Part shown: piece after piece, positions 24,263 through 34,600 of the stretch
Numbering within the stretch: position 1 is the first letter of the stretch
Layout: each line of letters opens with the position of its first letter
Assembly (NCBI RefSeq): GCF_002954445.1
Contig: NZ_MQWA01000001.1
Location: 3,092,437-3,156,436 of the forward strand
Length of the DNA stretch: 64,000 nt
Direction of reading: 5' to 3'
Origin: Rubritalea profundi
GTDB lineage: Bacteria > Verrucomicrobiota > Verrucomicrobiia > Verrucomicrobiales > Akkermansiaceae
The notes under the pieces: model-generated
Seen by the model: only the letters and a program-made list of their open reading frames with translations
Told to the model about the DNA's origin: nothing
The model's database searches: none
Position numbers and translations under genes: made by a program

Positions 24263-26943
24263 TTATCTCTGTTGTTTCAGGGCGGCGGAAATGGTAGCTT
24301 TGAGGGCTTCGGTTTCTTCTAGTTCATCGGTCCGCATGCTGATATGGCCGGCTTTGCTGTTGACCGTTAGGTAGACCGCCTGAATGTCCGCTTGGGCTGC
24401 CTCTAGCCTGCCCATCGCTAGGTAGACCTTTGCGCGGCTTCGCAGGTGCGGGACCCCGATCTTTTTGGGCTTCCAGTTCCGGGGTGCGTCCTCCGGGCGT
24501 TCCTGCTTAGCTGGAGCATAGGCGAAGGCTAGGCGCTTGGCTTCTTTGAGGTCGCCGCGAGCGAGCGCGACGTCGACGTTTTTCTCGTCTTGCCATTCGA
24601 TGACGTTCTGGACGACGGGGCCATAGCCGAAGCTCATCGCTATGCCTGAGATTACTGTGGCGATACTACCATCGGGCCGTAGGATGAGCACATTCATTTT
24701 CGGGCGTGTGCCAGGGGGGATATCCACCCCGAGGAGGCCGAGTTGGCGGACGATCGGGTTCTGTATGCCGCCTGGCACGAGCAGTGTTGGGAAGCTGGCG
24801 GGTTTCCACCTTTTGTCCTTCTTCTTTTCTTCGAGCAGCTTGCGTGCTGCATCGGCATCATCATCCAAGACGGCGGCAATTAGTTTAACATCGTCAAAGG
24901 GCCGAACTGCAACGAAAGCGGAAGAACCCTTTAAATACCCATTGCCTGTTGCGGTGGGGATAAACGAGATAACGGTCCACTTGCCCTCGGAGGATTCGGG
25001 GATTTTGACTGTCTCGCCATCAAGAGTTTTGAACTCTGCCTGGAAAGTTCTTTGCGCGTCTTCCGCTGTGCCAGTGGTAAGAAAATACCCTTGGCGTCGG
25101 CCGTAGGTCCAACCGGCCGTATAGGGCGGTTGGTACATCCAGTAGCGATGGTAGCGATTCAGTAGGAAGGCGGTGGCTGTCCACAGGCTTGGGTCATCGG
25201 CGTGCTTGTCCAAGAAGTTCCTCCGGTATTGTTTGTGCAGGAGGCGGTCGCCGGTATCCAGTGCCAGCAACGAGGCCGCTACCAGCGATGGGCCGGAGGC
25301 TTTTTTCCCGCCTGCTTCCTTGATGAAGTCCTTGATGGTAGCTTTGGTATCGCCGTCGGGCGCGAGAAGCGCCTGCCTTGCCAAACAAAGTCTAGCCACC
25401 ACATCGGTGCCTGCCGGATACTTGCCCATAAGCGCAAGCTTGGCCTCGGCTACAGCGTCGGTGAATGCAGTGGCGTCGGCGCGGCCCTTCCACAAGCCCA
25501 TCAGGGCGGTGATGCGTCGGTTGCGCACGATCCACAAGTCGGGAGCCTGTGGATGTTCCGCGATCGCGGCACGGCAGAGTGCATCGGCTTTTTCGAAGTT
25601 GGCAAGTATCTCAACGTGCGGTGTGCGGTAACGAAGCGGCGGCTTGATGAAGCACGCCTGGATCGCGCGCAGCTTTTCCTCTGGGACAGACGCGGCGGTG
25701 CGGGGTAAGTTCGCTTGCTTGGCGGTATTCCCCGAAGCAATCGCCTTGTACTCTGGCGGCGCGGCGGGATCGAAATCTGTTTGGGCATCGATCACCAGGA
25801 ACTCGCCAGCGAAAACCGACTGGAGTTGGCTGGAGTTGCGAGCTTGCGCCCATTCCCTAGCGAGCACTGATTGGAACCAGCGCTCATAACTCTTACGCGG
25901 CCCTCCTCCGGACGACTGATACAGCGCAGCATAACCGGAGGCGTCAGCACCGTCATCGTTGGCAAGCTTCTGTTGACATAAGTTTGATAGATCGGGTTGT
26001 CTTTGCCTTTGGGCATTTTGAGCACCGGCCAGTCGAGCCCCAACTCACGCACAATGGATTCACCGGCATCGGGAAGATCGTCCATATTCATACTGACGAG
26101 CTGGTAACGTCCGGGCATATTTAACTCCACCTGGGCCTTTTTCCAGTCTTCGGCCAGCACCTTAAAATCTTCCATACTATCCTCTTTCGACCAGAAATAG
26201 ATCGCCGTGGTGGTGCCTAGAAAGTCCATCGGGAACCGCACAGTTTTCCCTTTGCTGTCTTCAAAGGTGCCGATGAACGGTGCTCCAAAGACCTGCCCAG
26301 CCAGTTTCTCTCGTTGAAAATTAATCAAGCCCATGTCGCCAGGGAAACGCTCGGCGACGATCTTGCGCAGGTCATTGACCAGCTTGGTATTACCGAACTC
26401 TAGCGCCATGATCATGGCGATGCGGATCACCCTCGCTTCGACTTCGGTGTCCTGGTAACGCTTGACCAAGGGGCGGAGCGCATCGGAGCGGGCGTGGGAG
26501 TCAGCGCCTTTTCGCGCGGATTTGGCCTGGGTGAGCAAGATGTCGGCATCGAGTCGCAGGGCTGCGTATTCGTTTGGCGCGGTGGCGAGCGTTGCACAAG
26601 TCGCGAGAAAGGATTTCCGGTTGGCTGCCGAGTCATCTAGGCTGACGAGCATTTGCTGAGAGCGGAAGAGGACGTGGAGGATCTCAAAACGGCTTGGAGA
26701 AGTCGCATTTTCATTGAGCAGAGTTTCTATTTCACGGATCACCCGCCGGAGTGCGAGCTTTTTTCTGGCTGAAGACTTGGATTCACTGGCTTTGGCCAGT
26801 TTGGCATTAAGCGCGACGATCTGATCATTGGAGACCGCTTGATCCTGGCCCATCACTGGTAGTGCCCCTAGGTTTGCGCAGGCAAGCACAAGTAAGGTGA
26901 TAAAAACCCTAGAAAATCTGTTCATGGTAGCAAGTTCTTTCAA
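24263..26943 (-). pseudogene. Frameshifted paralogue of the thioredoxin-like secreted protein
   Basis: Two frames together cover the same protein as 27092-29725. The first (26943 to about 25950) has a signal peptide and the thioredoxin-like domain, up to SLPTMTVLT. The second (about 25950 to 24263) continues with ASGYAALYQSSGGGPRKSYE, TPHVEILANFEKADALCRAA and the C-terminal half, ending ALKATISAALKQQR. One base near 25935-25955 breaks the frame; all else is colinear and conserved. This is either a recent pseudogene or a sequence error. No CxxC is present in the thioredoxin-like part, as in the intact paralogue. It is the last gene of the MoxR operon, 148 bases after the intact copy. Confidence 0.8.
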
Positions 26944-27091
26944 TGTTACGTCGGGAAATGGTTTATAGTTTTACCAGCTTCGAAGAATCGGCGTCACCCC
27001 GCATGTCGTGGCGCCGATCATCAAGATTGGCCAGTGCGGCCATCTTGGTTTTCATTTCAATGGATTAGCCCGACGCTCAAACGGCCGAATA

Positions 27092-29725
27092 CTACTCTGA
27101 CTCTGGCTGTTTCAGGGCGGCGGAAATGGTGTCTTTGAGAGCTTCGGTTTCTTCGAGATCTTCCGTCCGCATACTAATATGACCGGCTTTGATATTGACG
27201 GCCAAGTAGGCCTTTTCGGCATCGGCAAAGGCAGCCTCTAGCTTGCCCAACGCTAGGTAGACCTTTGCTCGGCTGCGGAGGTGTGGGACTGCGATCTTTA
27301 TAGGTTTCCAGTTTCGGGGGGCGTTTTCTGGTTTCACCTGTTTCAGAGGAGCATGGATGAAGGCCAAGCGCTTGGCTTCTTTGAGATCACCTTTGGCTAT
27401 CGCTTCGTCGACAATTTTCTCATCTTCTGCCTCGATGATATTTTGAATGATGGTTCCCTTTTGGTAGCTCATCGCTAAACCATTCAGTGCGGCGGCAATA
27501 GTTCCGTCGGGGCGGAGGATGAGGATGTTGACGCCAGGGACGATGCCGAGCTTTTGCACCAGAGGGTTTTGCATGCCGTTTGGCACGAGCAGAGTAGGGG
27601 TAGTGTCAGGTTTATTCTTCTCTTTTACCTTTTTCTCTTCGAGTAGTTTGCGTGCTGTATCGGCATCATCATCCAAAACTGCATTGATCAGGTTGACATC
27701 TTTCAGCGCCCGGCTCGCGCTAAAGCTGGCATAACGCTGAAAGTAGCCGTTGCCCGCAGCAGTGGGGATAAAGGAGATCACGGTCCACTTGCCATTGGAT
27801 GATTCTGGGATTTTGACAGTTGTTCCATCGAGCGTTTTGAACTCTGTGCTGAAGCTGCGCTTGGCGTCTTCAGGTGTGCCGATTGACATGAAGTACCCTT
27901 GGCGTCGGCCGTAGGTCCAACCAGCGCCGTAGGGTGGGTGGTACTGGCGGTAGCGATGGTAGCGGTCCAGTAGGAAGGCAGTCGCTGTCCACATCGTCGG
28001 GTTGTCGGCGTGCTTGTCTAGGAAGGTTCTGCGGTACTGATCGTACAGTAAGCGGTCGCCAGTATCCAGCGCGAGGAGAGAGGCTGCAGTGAGTGCGGGG
28101 CCTGATGCCTGCTGACCACCTGCTGCTTTGACGAAGTTCTGGATGATCACCTTTGGGTCGGCTTCAGGTGCGCGGAGATCTTGCCTAGCGAGGCAGAGTC
28201 TGGCGACCACATCGGTGCCCGGTGGGAAGCTGCCCTCGATTGCTGACTTGGATTCAGCCACGGCGGAGTCAAAGGCATTTTGGTCAGAATCCACTTTCCA
28301 CAAGCCCATCAGAGCTGTGATGCGACGGTTGCGCACGATCCATAGATCTGGGGCCTTTGGGTGTGCTGCGATGGCTTCTAAGCAAAGTGCGTCGGCTTTT
28401 TTGTAGCCCGCAATGACTTGGTCATACGGTGTATTATAACGCTCAGGGGCTGCGGTGAAGCATGCCTGGATTGCGCGGAGTGTGTCCTCGGGGACTGAGG
28501 CTGCGGTGCGGGGGAGTGGAGTGACGGTTTCCGAGCTGATAGATTTGTACTCAGGTGGCGCGCTTGGGTCAAAATCGCCATTGGACGACATGATTAAGAA
28601 CTCGCCGGAGAAGATTGACTGGAGCTGGCTGGTGTAGCGAGCTTTGGCCCACTGGCTGGCTAACATCGACTGCAGTCGGCGCTCATAGGTTCTATTGCTA
28701 CGGCCGCCGGACTGGTAGATGGCGGAATAGCCTGTTGGGCTGATGGTTAGGAGCGTTGGGGTGTCGCGTTTGACATAGGTTTGATAAATCGGGTTGTCTT
28801 GGCCTTTGGGCATTTTGAGCGCCTGCCAGTCGAGTCCGTGTTTGCGCAAGATTGCTTCGCCGGCATCGGGCAGGTCGTCCATGTTCATACTGATGAACTG
28901 GAATCGGCCGGCGGCCTTGTGCTCAACTTTGGCCTTCTTCCAGTCGGTGGCTAGAGCCTTGAGGTCTTCTAGGCCTTTGTCTTCTTTCGACCAGAAGTAG
29001 AGCACGGTGGTGGTGCCAAGAAAGTCCATTGGAAAGCGCATTGACTTGCCATTTACGCGCTGAAAGGTGCCGATGAATGGGGCGCCAAATACCTGGCCCG
29101 CAAGCTTCTCACGCTGAAAGTTGATCAGGTCCATGTCGCCAGGGAAACGCTCCGCGACGATTTTTCGCAGGTCATTGACCAGCTTTGTATTGCCGAACTC
29201 TAGTGCCATGATCATGGCGATTCGGACGACTTTTGCTTCGACCGCTGTGTCCTGGTAACGCTTGACTAAGGGGCGGAGCGCATCCGAGCGGGCGTGGGAG
29301 TCAGCGCCCTTTCGCGCGGACTTGGCCTGGGTGAGCAAGAGGTCAGCATCGAGGCGTAGGGCCGCGTATTCGTTGGGTGCGGCGGCGAGCATTTCACAAG
29401 TCGCTAGGAAAGATTTCCGGTTAGCGGCGGAGTTATCTACGCTGACGAGCATTTGCTGAGAGCGGAAGAGCACGTGGAGGATCTCGAAACGGCTTGGAGA
29501 CGTCGCATTCTTTTCGAGCAAAGTTTCTATTTCACGGATCACCCGCCGGAGTGCTAGTTTTTTTCTGGCTGCGGAGGCGGATGAGTTGGCTTTTTCCAGT
29601 TTGGCGTTGAGCTCGACGATCTGGTCGTTGGAGGCTGGCTGGTCTTGGCCCATTGCTGGCAATGCGGCAATGTTCGCGCAGGCAAGGACGAGTAAGCTGA
29701 TAGAGGTTCTAGAAAATGTGTTCAT
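27092..29725 (-). CDS. Large secreted thioredoxin-like protein without CxxC
   Basis: This 877-residue exported protein has a signal peptide (about 1-26, cut after AMG). Residues ~30-205 form an alpha-helical, TPR-like region. A thioredoxin/TlpA-like fold follows at ~205-345 (GQVFGAPFIGTFQ, FLGTTTVLYFWSKED, FISMNMDDLPDAGEAILRKH, TYVKRDTPTLLTISPTG). The redox CxxC is replaced by FWSKED, so disulfide chemistry is unlikely. A second half (~400-877) again has helical repeats and a second thioredoxin-like segment (GKWTVISFIPTAAGNGYFQR, TPTLLVPNGMQNPLVQKLGI). It lies 41 bases after an SGNH esterase gene and before a frameshifted copy of itself, in the minus-strand MoxR operon. Role unknown; a binding or scaffolding function in the envelope is my inference. 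Confidence 0.7.
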   Translation of the reverse strand: MNTFSRTSISLLVLACANIAALPAMGQDQPASNDQIVELNAKLEKANSSASAARKKLALRRVIREIETLLEKNATSPSRFEILHVLFRSQQMLVSVDNSAANRKSFLATCEMLAAAPNEYAALRLDADLLLTQAKSARKGADSHARSDALRPLVKRYQDTAVEAKVVRIAMIMALEFGNTKLVNDLRKIVAERFPGDMDLINFQREKLAGQVFGAPFIGTFQRVNGKSMRFPMDFLGTTTVLYFWSKEDKGLEDLKALATDWKKAKVEHKAAGRFQFISMNMDDLPDAGEAILRKHGLDWQALKMPKGQDNPIYQTYVKRDTPTLLTISPTGYSAIYQSGGRSNRTYERRLQSMLASQWAKARYTSQLQSIFSGEFLIMSSNGDFDPSAPPEYKSISSETVTPLPRTAASVPEDTLRAIQACFTAAPERYNTPYDQVIAGYKKADALCLEAIAAHPKAPDLWIVRNRRITALMGLWKVDSDQNAFDSAVAESKSAIEGSFPPGTDVVARLCLARQDLRAPEADPKVIIQNFVKAAGGQQASGPALTAASLLALDTGDRLLYDQYRRTFLDKHADNPTMWTATAFLLDRYHRYRQYHPPYGAGWTYGRRQGYFMSIGTPEDAKRSFSTEFKTLDGTTVKIPESSNGKWTVISFIPTAAGNGYFQRYASFSASRALKDVNLINAVLDDDADTARKLLEEKKVKEKNKPDTTPTLLVPNGMQNPLVQKLGIVPGVNILILRPDGTIAAALNGLAMSYQKGTIIQNIIEAEDEKIVDEAIAKGDLKEAKRLAFIHAPLKQVKPENAPRNWKPIKIAVPHLRSRAKVYLALGKLEAAFADAEKAYLAVNIKAGHISMRTEDLEETEALKDTISAALKQPESE

Positions 29726-29766
29726 AGATGAATGAGAGGTATTATAAGACCAGTTTGGGCTGGTGT

Positions 29767-30513
29767 CTATTTTTGGGTGATCAGATCGGCGGCTTTGTCA
29801 GCGAGTCGCTGGCCGACGATGACGGATCCATGTTTTGGGAAATGGATGTCGCCGTCGGGTTGTTTTTCATCGCCACCGTTGAGGTCATCGGTGTTGATCC
29901 AGGCGTTGCCCTTGGTTTTGCCTAGCTTGACTTGGGTGTCTCTGACATTGACCCAGTGTTGGTTGGGTTGCCTGCTGCGGGCGTAGTCGTTGATGCGGGC
30001 GATGACAAAGTAGAGGTCATCGCGTTGCAGATCCTTTTTGAGGCGTGTGACTAACTTTAAAAAGCTCTCTTCGTAGACCTCTGAGAGGCGGTTGTTGGCG
30101 TCTGATTCGCCCTGCATCCAGATGAAGCCGACTGTGTCGAAGGATTGTCCTTTTGCGGCAGCCAATGCGGTTTCGATCAGCGGTTTGTATTCCATACCAT
30201 TGGAACTCATCTTCTTTTCGGTGAGACCGCGATCGGTGGGTTGGCCGTAGTCGGCGACCCAGAATCGGATGCCGCGGCCTGATTTCTGGCGCATGACGAC
30301 GACGGTATTGTCCTTGCCAAAACGTTCGGCCACACGCGCCTCGAAGGCAGCCTTGAGTGTGCCGGTCATGTTTGATTGACCAGAGAGGATAAAGAGGTGC
30401 TTGCCGGTCTTTTGTTCGCTTGCGTTTGCCGGGGCTATGAAGGCTAATGCTAGGGCTATGCCGAGCTGCAATAGGCGCTGAGGCCTAGAGTTATTAGTGC
30501 GTGAGTGGAACAT
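29767..30513 (-). CDS. Small SGNH/SASA-type esterase in the MoxR operon
   Basis: This 248-residue protein has an N-terminal signal (about 1-31). The nucleophile block is LSGQSNM (Ser47), the middle block FIWMQGESDANNRLSEVYEE, and the C-terminal acid/His block GDIHFPKHG. All three catalytic regions of sialate O-acetylesterase-like enzymes are intact. It lies 17 bases after the terpene-cyclase-like gene and 41 bases before the thioredoxin-like gene, so it is part of the long operon. Substrate unknown; an acylated cell-envelope or extracellular glycan is plausible. Confidence 0.8.
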   Translation of the reverse strand: MFHSRTNNSRPQRLLQLGIALALAFIAPANASEQKTGKHLFILSGQSNMTGTLKAAFEARVAERFGKDNTVVVMRQKSGRGIRFWVADYGQPTDRGLTEKKMSSNGMEYKPLIETALAAAKGQSFDTVGFIWMQGESDANNRLSEVYEESFLKLVTRLKKDLQRDDLYFVIARINDYARSRQPNQHWVNVRDTQVKLGKTKGNAWINTDDLNGGDEKQPDGDIHFPKHGSVIVGQRLADKAADLITQK

Positions 30514-30530
30514 TAGACCTGAGGTGAGTT

Positions 30531-31631
30531 TTAGCGCTGGTAAACTGGGATGTATCGGTTCGGGGTACCGAGGATGATGATCGACATGGGAGTCTTATGC
30601 GGGTAGTCTAGTTCCTTTTCCTGCCAAGAGCCGTTGGGCTGCTGGAGTGAGATGAGGGCCTCGCTGATTTTTGGATACCATCTGGCGTAGTGTTCTTCGC
30701 CAGCTTGGACCATCGCCTGCATGGCATAGTAGTGCGAGTAGTAGAAGTGGCCATTTTCTTTTCTGGAGAACATTTTAGGTTCATTTTCTAGGGTGGTGAG
30801 CGCCTGCTGGACCCATTCTGCATCGCGGTTACCAGCGAGTTGCGCAGCATAGACGCCACCGGCTGTACAGGCGATGGTGTAGCCTTTACCTTGGTAGCCG
30901 AAGCCGCCGCGTTGCTCGTCAAAGGCCTGATCCCGGAGGTAGCCGGTGAGTCTTTCGATGGTTTCTGTGGGAACCAACACACCAGCCTCACGTGCAGAGG
31001 CGAGCGAGACAAAAACCATGGCGGTGACCGATGTGTCTTGGCCTGCGTCGGGGCGGGGAGCATAGCGCCAGCCGCCGAGTGGGCTCTGCGATCTTAGGAT
31101 GACTTCTACGACTCGCTCCAGAGCGACTTGGATTTCCTTGTTGTCGTCGGGGTCACTGGTCATTCCCCAGAGCTCTGACATGGCAATTGTGTAGAGGCCG
31201 ATTTCATACATCTTCACGCCCATGGCGCCAGTGGCTGAGTCCTTGGATCTTTTGAGAAGGTAGTCCTTAGCGCGATCTAGGGCATTGCCGTAGGGGCCGA
31301 ATCCTGGGAAGTGTCCCTCGACCATGAAAGCCATGAGCGCGAGGCTGGTGCCAGCGATCGAGTAACCTCCATCGCCTGCCTTCTTCGGATCTTTAGAGGA
31401 CCATGAGCCGTCTTTATTCTGGCTGGAAATAAGGAATTTAAGTCCGCGTTCGATGGCCTTTTCAGCCTGCTCGCTCATTTCTGGAGCCTCAGCTTCCGCG
31501 CTGGCGGAGGCTGCGGCTACTAAAGGCGCATTGGCGGGGGTTTCCTGCGCGGCAAGTGGTGCCACTGTGGCACCTGCCAAAAGAAAGGACAGGGCCGTTG
31601 TTATGTACCGTTGTTTTCTGTAATTAATCAT
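30531..31631 (-). CDS. Terpene-cyclase/prenyltransferase-fold protein
   Basis: This 366-residue exported protein contains prenyltransferase/squalene-cyclase-type alpha-alpha repeats: AIERGLKFLISSQNKDGSW, GGYSIAGTSLALMAFMVEGH, VEVILRSQSPLGGWRYAP, DTSVTAMVFVSLASAREAGV, and further repeats with QPNGSW. The QxxxGxW signature recurs. A signal peptide or hydrophobic start precedes it. I chose the ATG at 31631 over a TTG at 31643 because it follows the upstream stop by one base. In Planctomycetes and Verrucomicrobiota such proteins are commonly encoded next to MoxR/DUF58/vWA clusters. The DxDD proton-donor motif of true cyclases is not seen, so an enzymatic role is doubtful; function unknown. Confidence 0.78.
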   Translation of the reverse strand: MINYRKQRYITTALSFLLAGATVAPLAAQETPANAPLVAAASASAEAEAPEMSEQAEKAIERGLKFLISSQNKDGSWSSKDPKKAGDGGYSIAGTSLALMAFMVEGHFPGFGPYGNALDRAKDYLLKRSKDSATGAMGVKMYEIGLYTIAMSELWGMTSDPDDNKEIQVALERVVEVILRSQSPLGGWRYAPRPDAGQDTSVTAMVFVSLASAREAGVLVPTETIERLTGYLRDQAFDEQRGGFGYQGKGYTIACTAGGVYAAQLAGNRDAEWVQQALTTLENEPKMFSRKENGHFYYSHYYAMQAMVQAGEEHYARWYPKISEALISLQQPNGSWQEKELDYPHKTPMSIIILGTPNRYIPVYQR

Positions 31632-31632
31632 A

Positions 31633-34600
31633 TTATTCTGCAACCCTCTCGTAATAATTTTTCAATAAGCCGCGGTATTCCAAAGGTAATTCGCGGGCAA
31701 AGTTTTGATTGAGAGCGGCTCGGTTACGGTCGGCCCGTACATTCCAGCCCGCTCGTTTGTCTTTAGGAGCTTCACCGCTGACAAACTCGTTGATAAATCC
31801 TGCTTTAAATTCTGGATCGCCGTCACTGCCTTCGCCTCCAGCGTCTGGGTCGGCTGGTGAGGCAGATGATGGTGGTGTGGCAGTCTCTAGGAGTAGTGCC
31901 TGTTCGATGATGAAATGACGCAGTGTTTGCATCGCCAGTGCTTGAGTGCGTTTGATGGTTTCCTTATCGGACGACTCGATGGCTGTGGCGGCCGCAGCGA
32001 GCTGAGTTGAGGCGTTTTTGAGCATCGGGTGGGGCTCACCGACTTGGGCAAGTTTCTGGCTTAGTGCTACGAGCTCGCGCTGGCGCGGAGCCATCGCTTT
32101 GAGCTCTGGTTGCGCGGTAGCGTTAGTATCGCGGAACAATACCTTGTGGGCACTGGCTAGAGCCAGCACATCAACCAAGCGCGCAACATCTGGATCGGTG
32201 TGGGTCACGATCTCGATATCTGGCAGGCCGTGAAGCATGCTGATCACGGTAAATAGGGATTCGCTATTCTCTTTCAGCGCTGCTACTGCGAGCTCCATCT
32301 GCGTGGTCGCCGCTGGGTCTTTCGATTCCAGTCGGGTCAAAGCCTCACGCATCAATTTGGCGGGTTCGGCATAGGCGGGCATTTCCTTAGGCAAAACGAG
32401 CTCTCGGGTACCTTTGTGCTTATCTTTCGCTCTCTTGACGAACACGCTATACGATGGGATTCCCCCGGTGACCGACTCGAGGATTTGGCCATTTTTTTCT
32501 GCCTTGGCAAGAAGCTTGCGTTGCTCCTCAGCTAGGGCTTTCAGTTGATCTGGTTTGGCTGACTGAGCTTTACGCATGAGCTCATCTTGTTGGTATTCCA
32601 GGGTGGCGGTATCTGCGACTGAGGCGTGGAGGAATTCCACGATTTCAGCGACATAACCGGTCTGAGATTTCATCGCCTTGACCAATGAGTGCACTTTACC
32701 AAGCGATTCGGCTGAGACGTCTTGCGCGTCAAGAGCATCGACCTTGTCACCGTCTTCTAGAGAAAGTACCGCGTCTTCCAAGTCAGCGACAGCAAAGGTC
32801 AACGGCGTGCCGGCATCCACTCTCTGGGCGACTAAGTCCAGCAGCGGTGCAACATCATCCATGCAGCGTCTGAGGTGGGCAAACAAGGGAAGAATGGCTG
32901 AGGCGTCGTCTGATTTCAGAGCCTTGGTGGCTGCGATCTGGTCCCATAGTTCTGCGACGATGTCGCCCATATAGCCATTGGCGTAGCCGACAGATCGCTG
33001 AAACATCAGCAAGCTCTGGAGCAGACCGAGTTGGTCGTTTTGGGTGGTGACGATGGCATAAGCCTCGGCGAGGATGTCGGCAGCCTGCTCTTGGTGAGTG
33101 ATTGCTTGGTCGGCATTGTTCGCCTTCAGCGCAGCCACAGCCATTTCCATCGCCTTTTGCGCTCTTACCGTGCGGCTGAGTAGCGGTGGGATGTCTAGGT
33201 CTGGGGTGGACTGGTTGAGCTTCACGAGGTCGCTATTGAATGTTGCGAGCTCTTGTTCGAGTAGGAGTTGATCCTCAACGAGGGTATCGACTTTTTGATC
33301 GTCGGCTGCAGCAGTATCAGTTTTTTCAAGTAGGGCGACGAGCTTGGCTTCGTATTCCTCAATGAGGGAAAGGCGCTCGGCTGAGTTGGCTACTATCGTG
33401 CTGAGTCCAAGCGTCTGGATTCCGAGTTCTACGGACCATCGCTCAACGAGTTTGGTCAGATCTGTCAATGACTGTTCCGCTTTGCGTTGTTCAGCTATGG
33501 CGGCGTCCTGTTGGCCAGCGGCGAATTGTTTCAGCGCTTGTGCCATTGCAAGGTCTGCGTCTTTCAACAGGGCACGGACTGGCGGTGCTTGTGGGAATGT
33601 TTCGTCAAACAGCTCGCTGCGTGGTGCAGGAACAGTAGGAAGTAGCAAGGTCAGTAAGCGTTCACGCAGTTTGTTCTGGGCTTGCGCGGCTTCAGAAGAA
33701 CGATCCTTAAAGTCTGGAGCTGACATGTCAGCACATTGCTGGATGAGCATTGCTTGGACTTTGGCAATGATACGCATCTGATCGCGGGTTTTGATCAGTG
33801 TGGAGTAAGCACCAGTCAGGCGCACACTGAACTCGGCATCGAGCAAGTTGGTGACCAATTCTGCTTGCAGTAGTTCAGCCTGCTTTGGCTGGCCTTGGGT
33901 GATCAAGCTAGCCGCTTGACGCATGCGTTCTTCGGTCTTGATTTTCTGCAAATTTTTGAGGCTTTGAGCCAGTCGGAGAACGGCCAGTGGTCGCTTCTCG
34001 TAGCGCATTCCATTTTGCAGGTCGGCGATCAGGCGGTGAGTCCACTGCGCGACTTGCTCTTGTTCTTTGGAGAGAGCGGTTGCAGCTTCAGCGGATTTGG
34101 ACTGGACGGTGCGCCAGCGGAGGTCTGCTTGGATCTGAGCTAGCATCCGGGCTTCCCGGGCATAGACTTCCTGAGCCATATCAATGGATCTGAGCAATAC
34201 GATGCTACCCAGTTCACGGGCGGCGGTATTTACCGCATGTGCTGCGGATGATGGGTCTGGCAATTCCTGGGTGTTTCCAGCTGCGACGCCTGACTGATGC
34301 CGCAGGCGTGATGCTGCGTCAGCTAGGTGTGTGTCTGCGATGTCGAGCAGGGCGGTGCGAACGAGCTCAAGCGACTCGCCTTCGAGCGCGTCTGCGACCT
34401 TGTTTGCAGCCATGTCATCGATCAAGAGTTTCACCTGTGAAGCAATTTCTGTGAGCTGGTCACGCACCATAGCTTGGCGGATTGCCTCGACCTGGCAGGT
34501 CTGCATGTAGGTATCGGTCCCTGGTTCTAGCATACGGACGCTATCAAATGCCGCGCGCTGCTGTCGGTAAATGGTCTGGACGCGCGAGAGTAGGCTGTCT

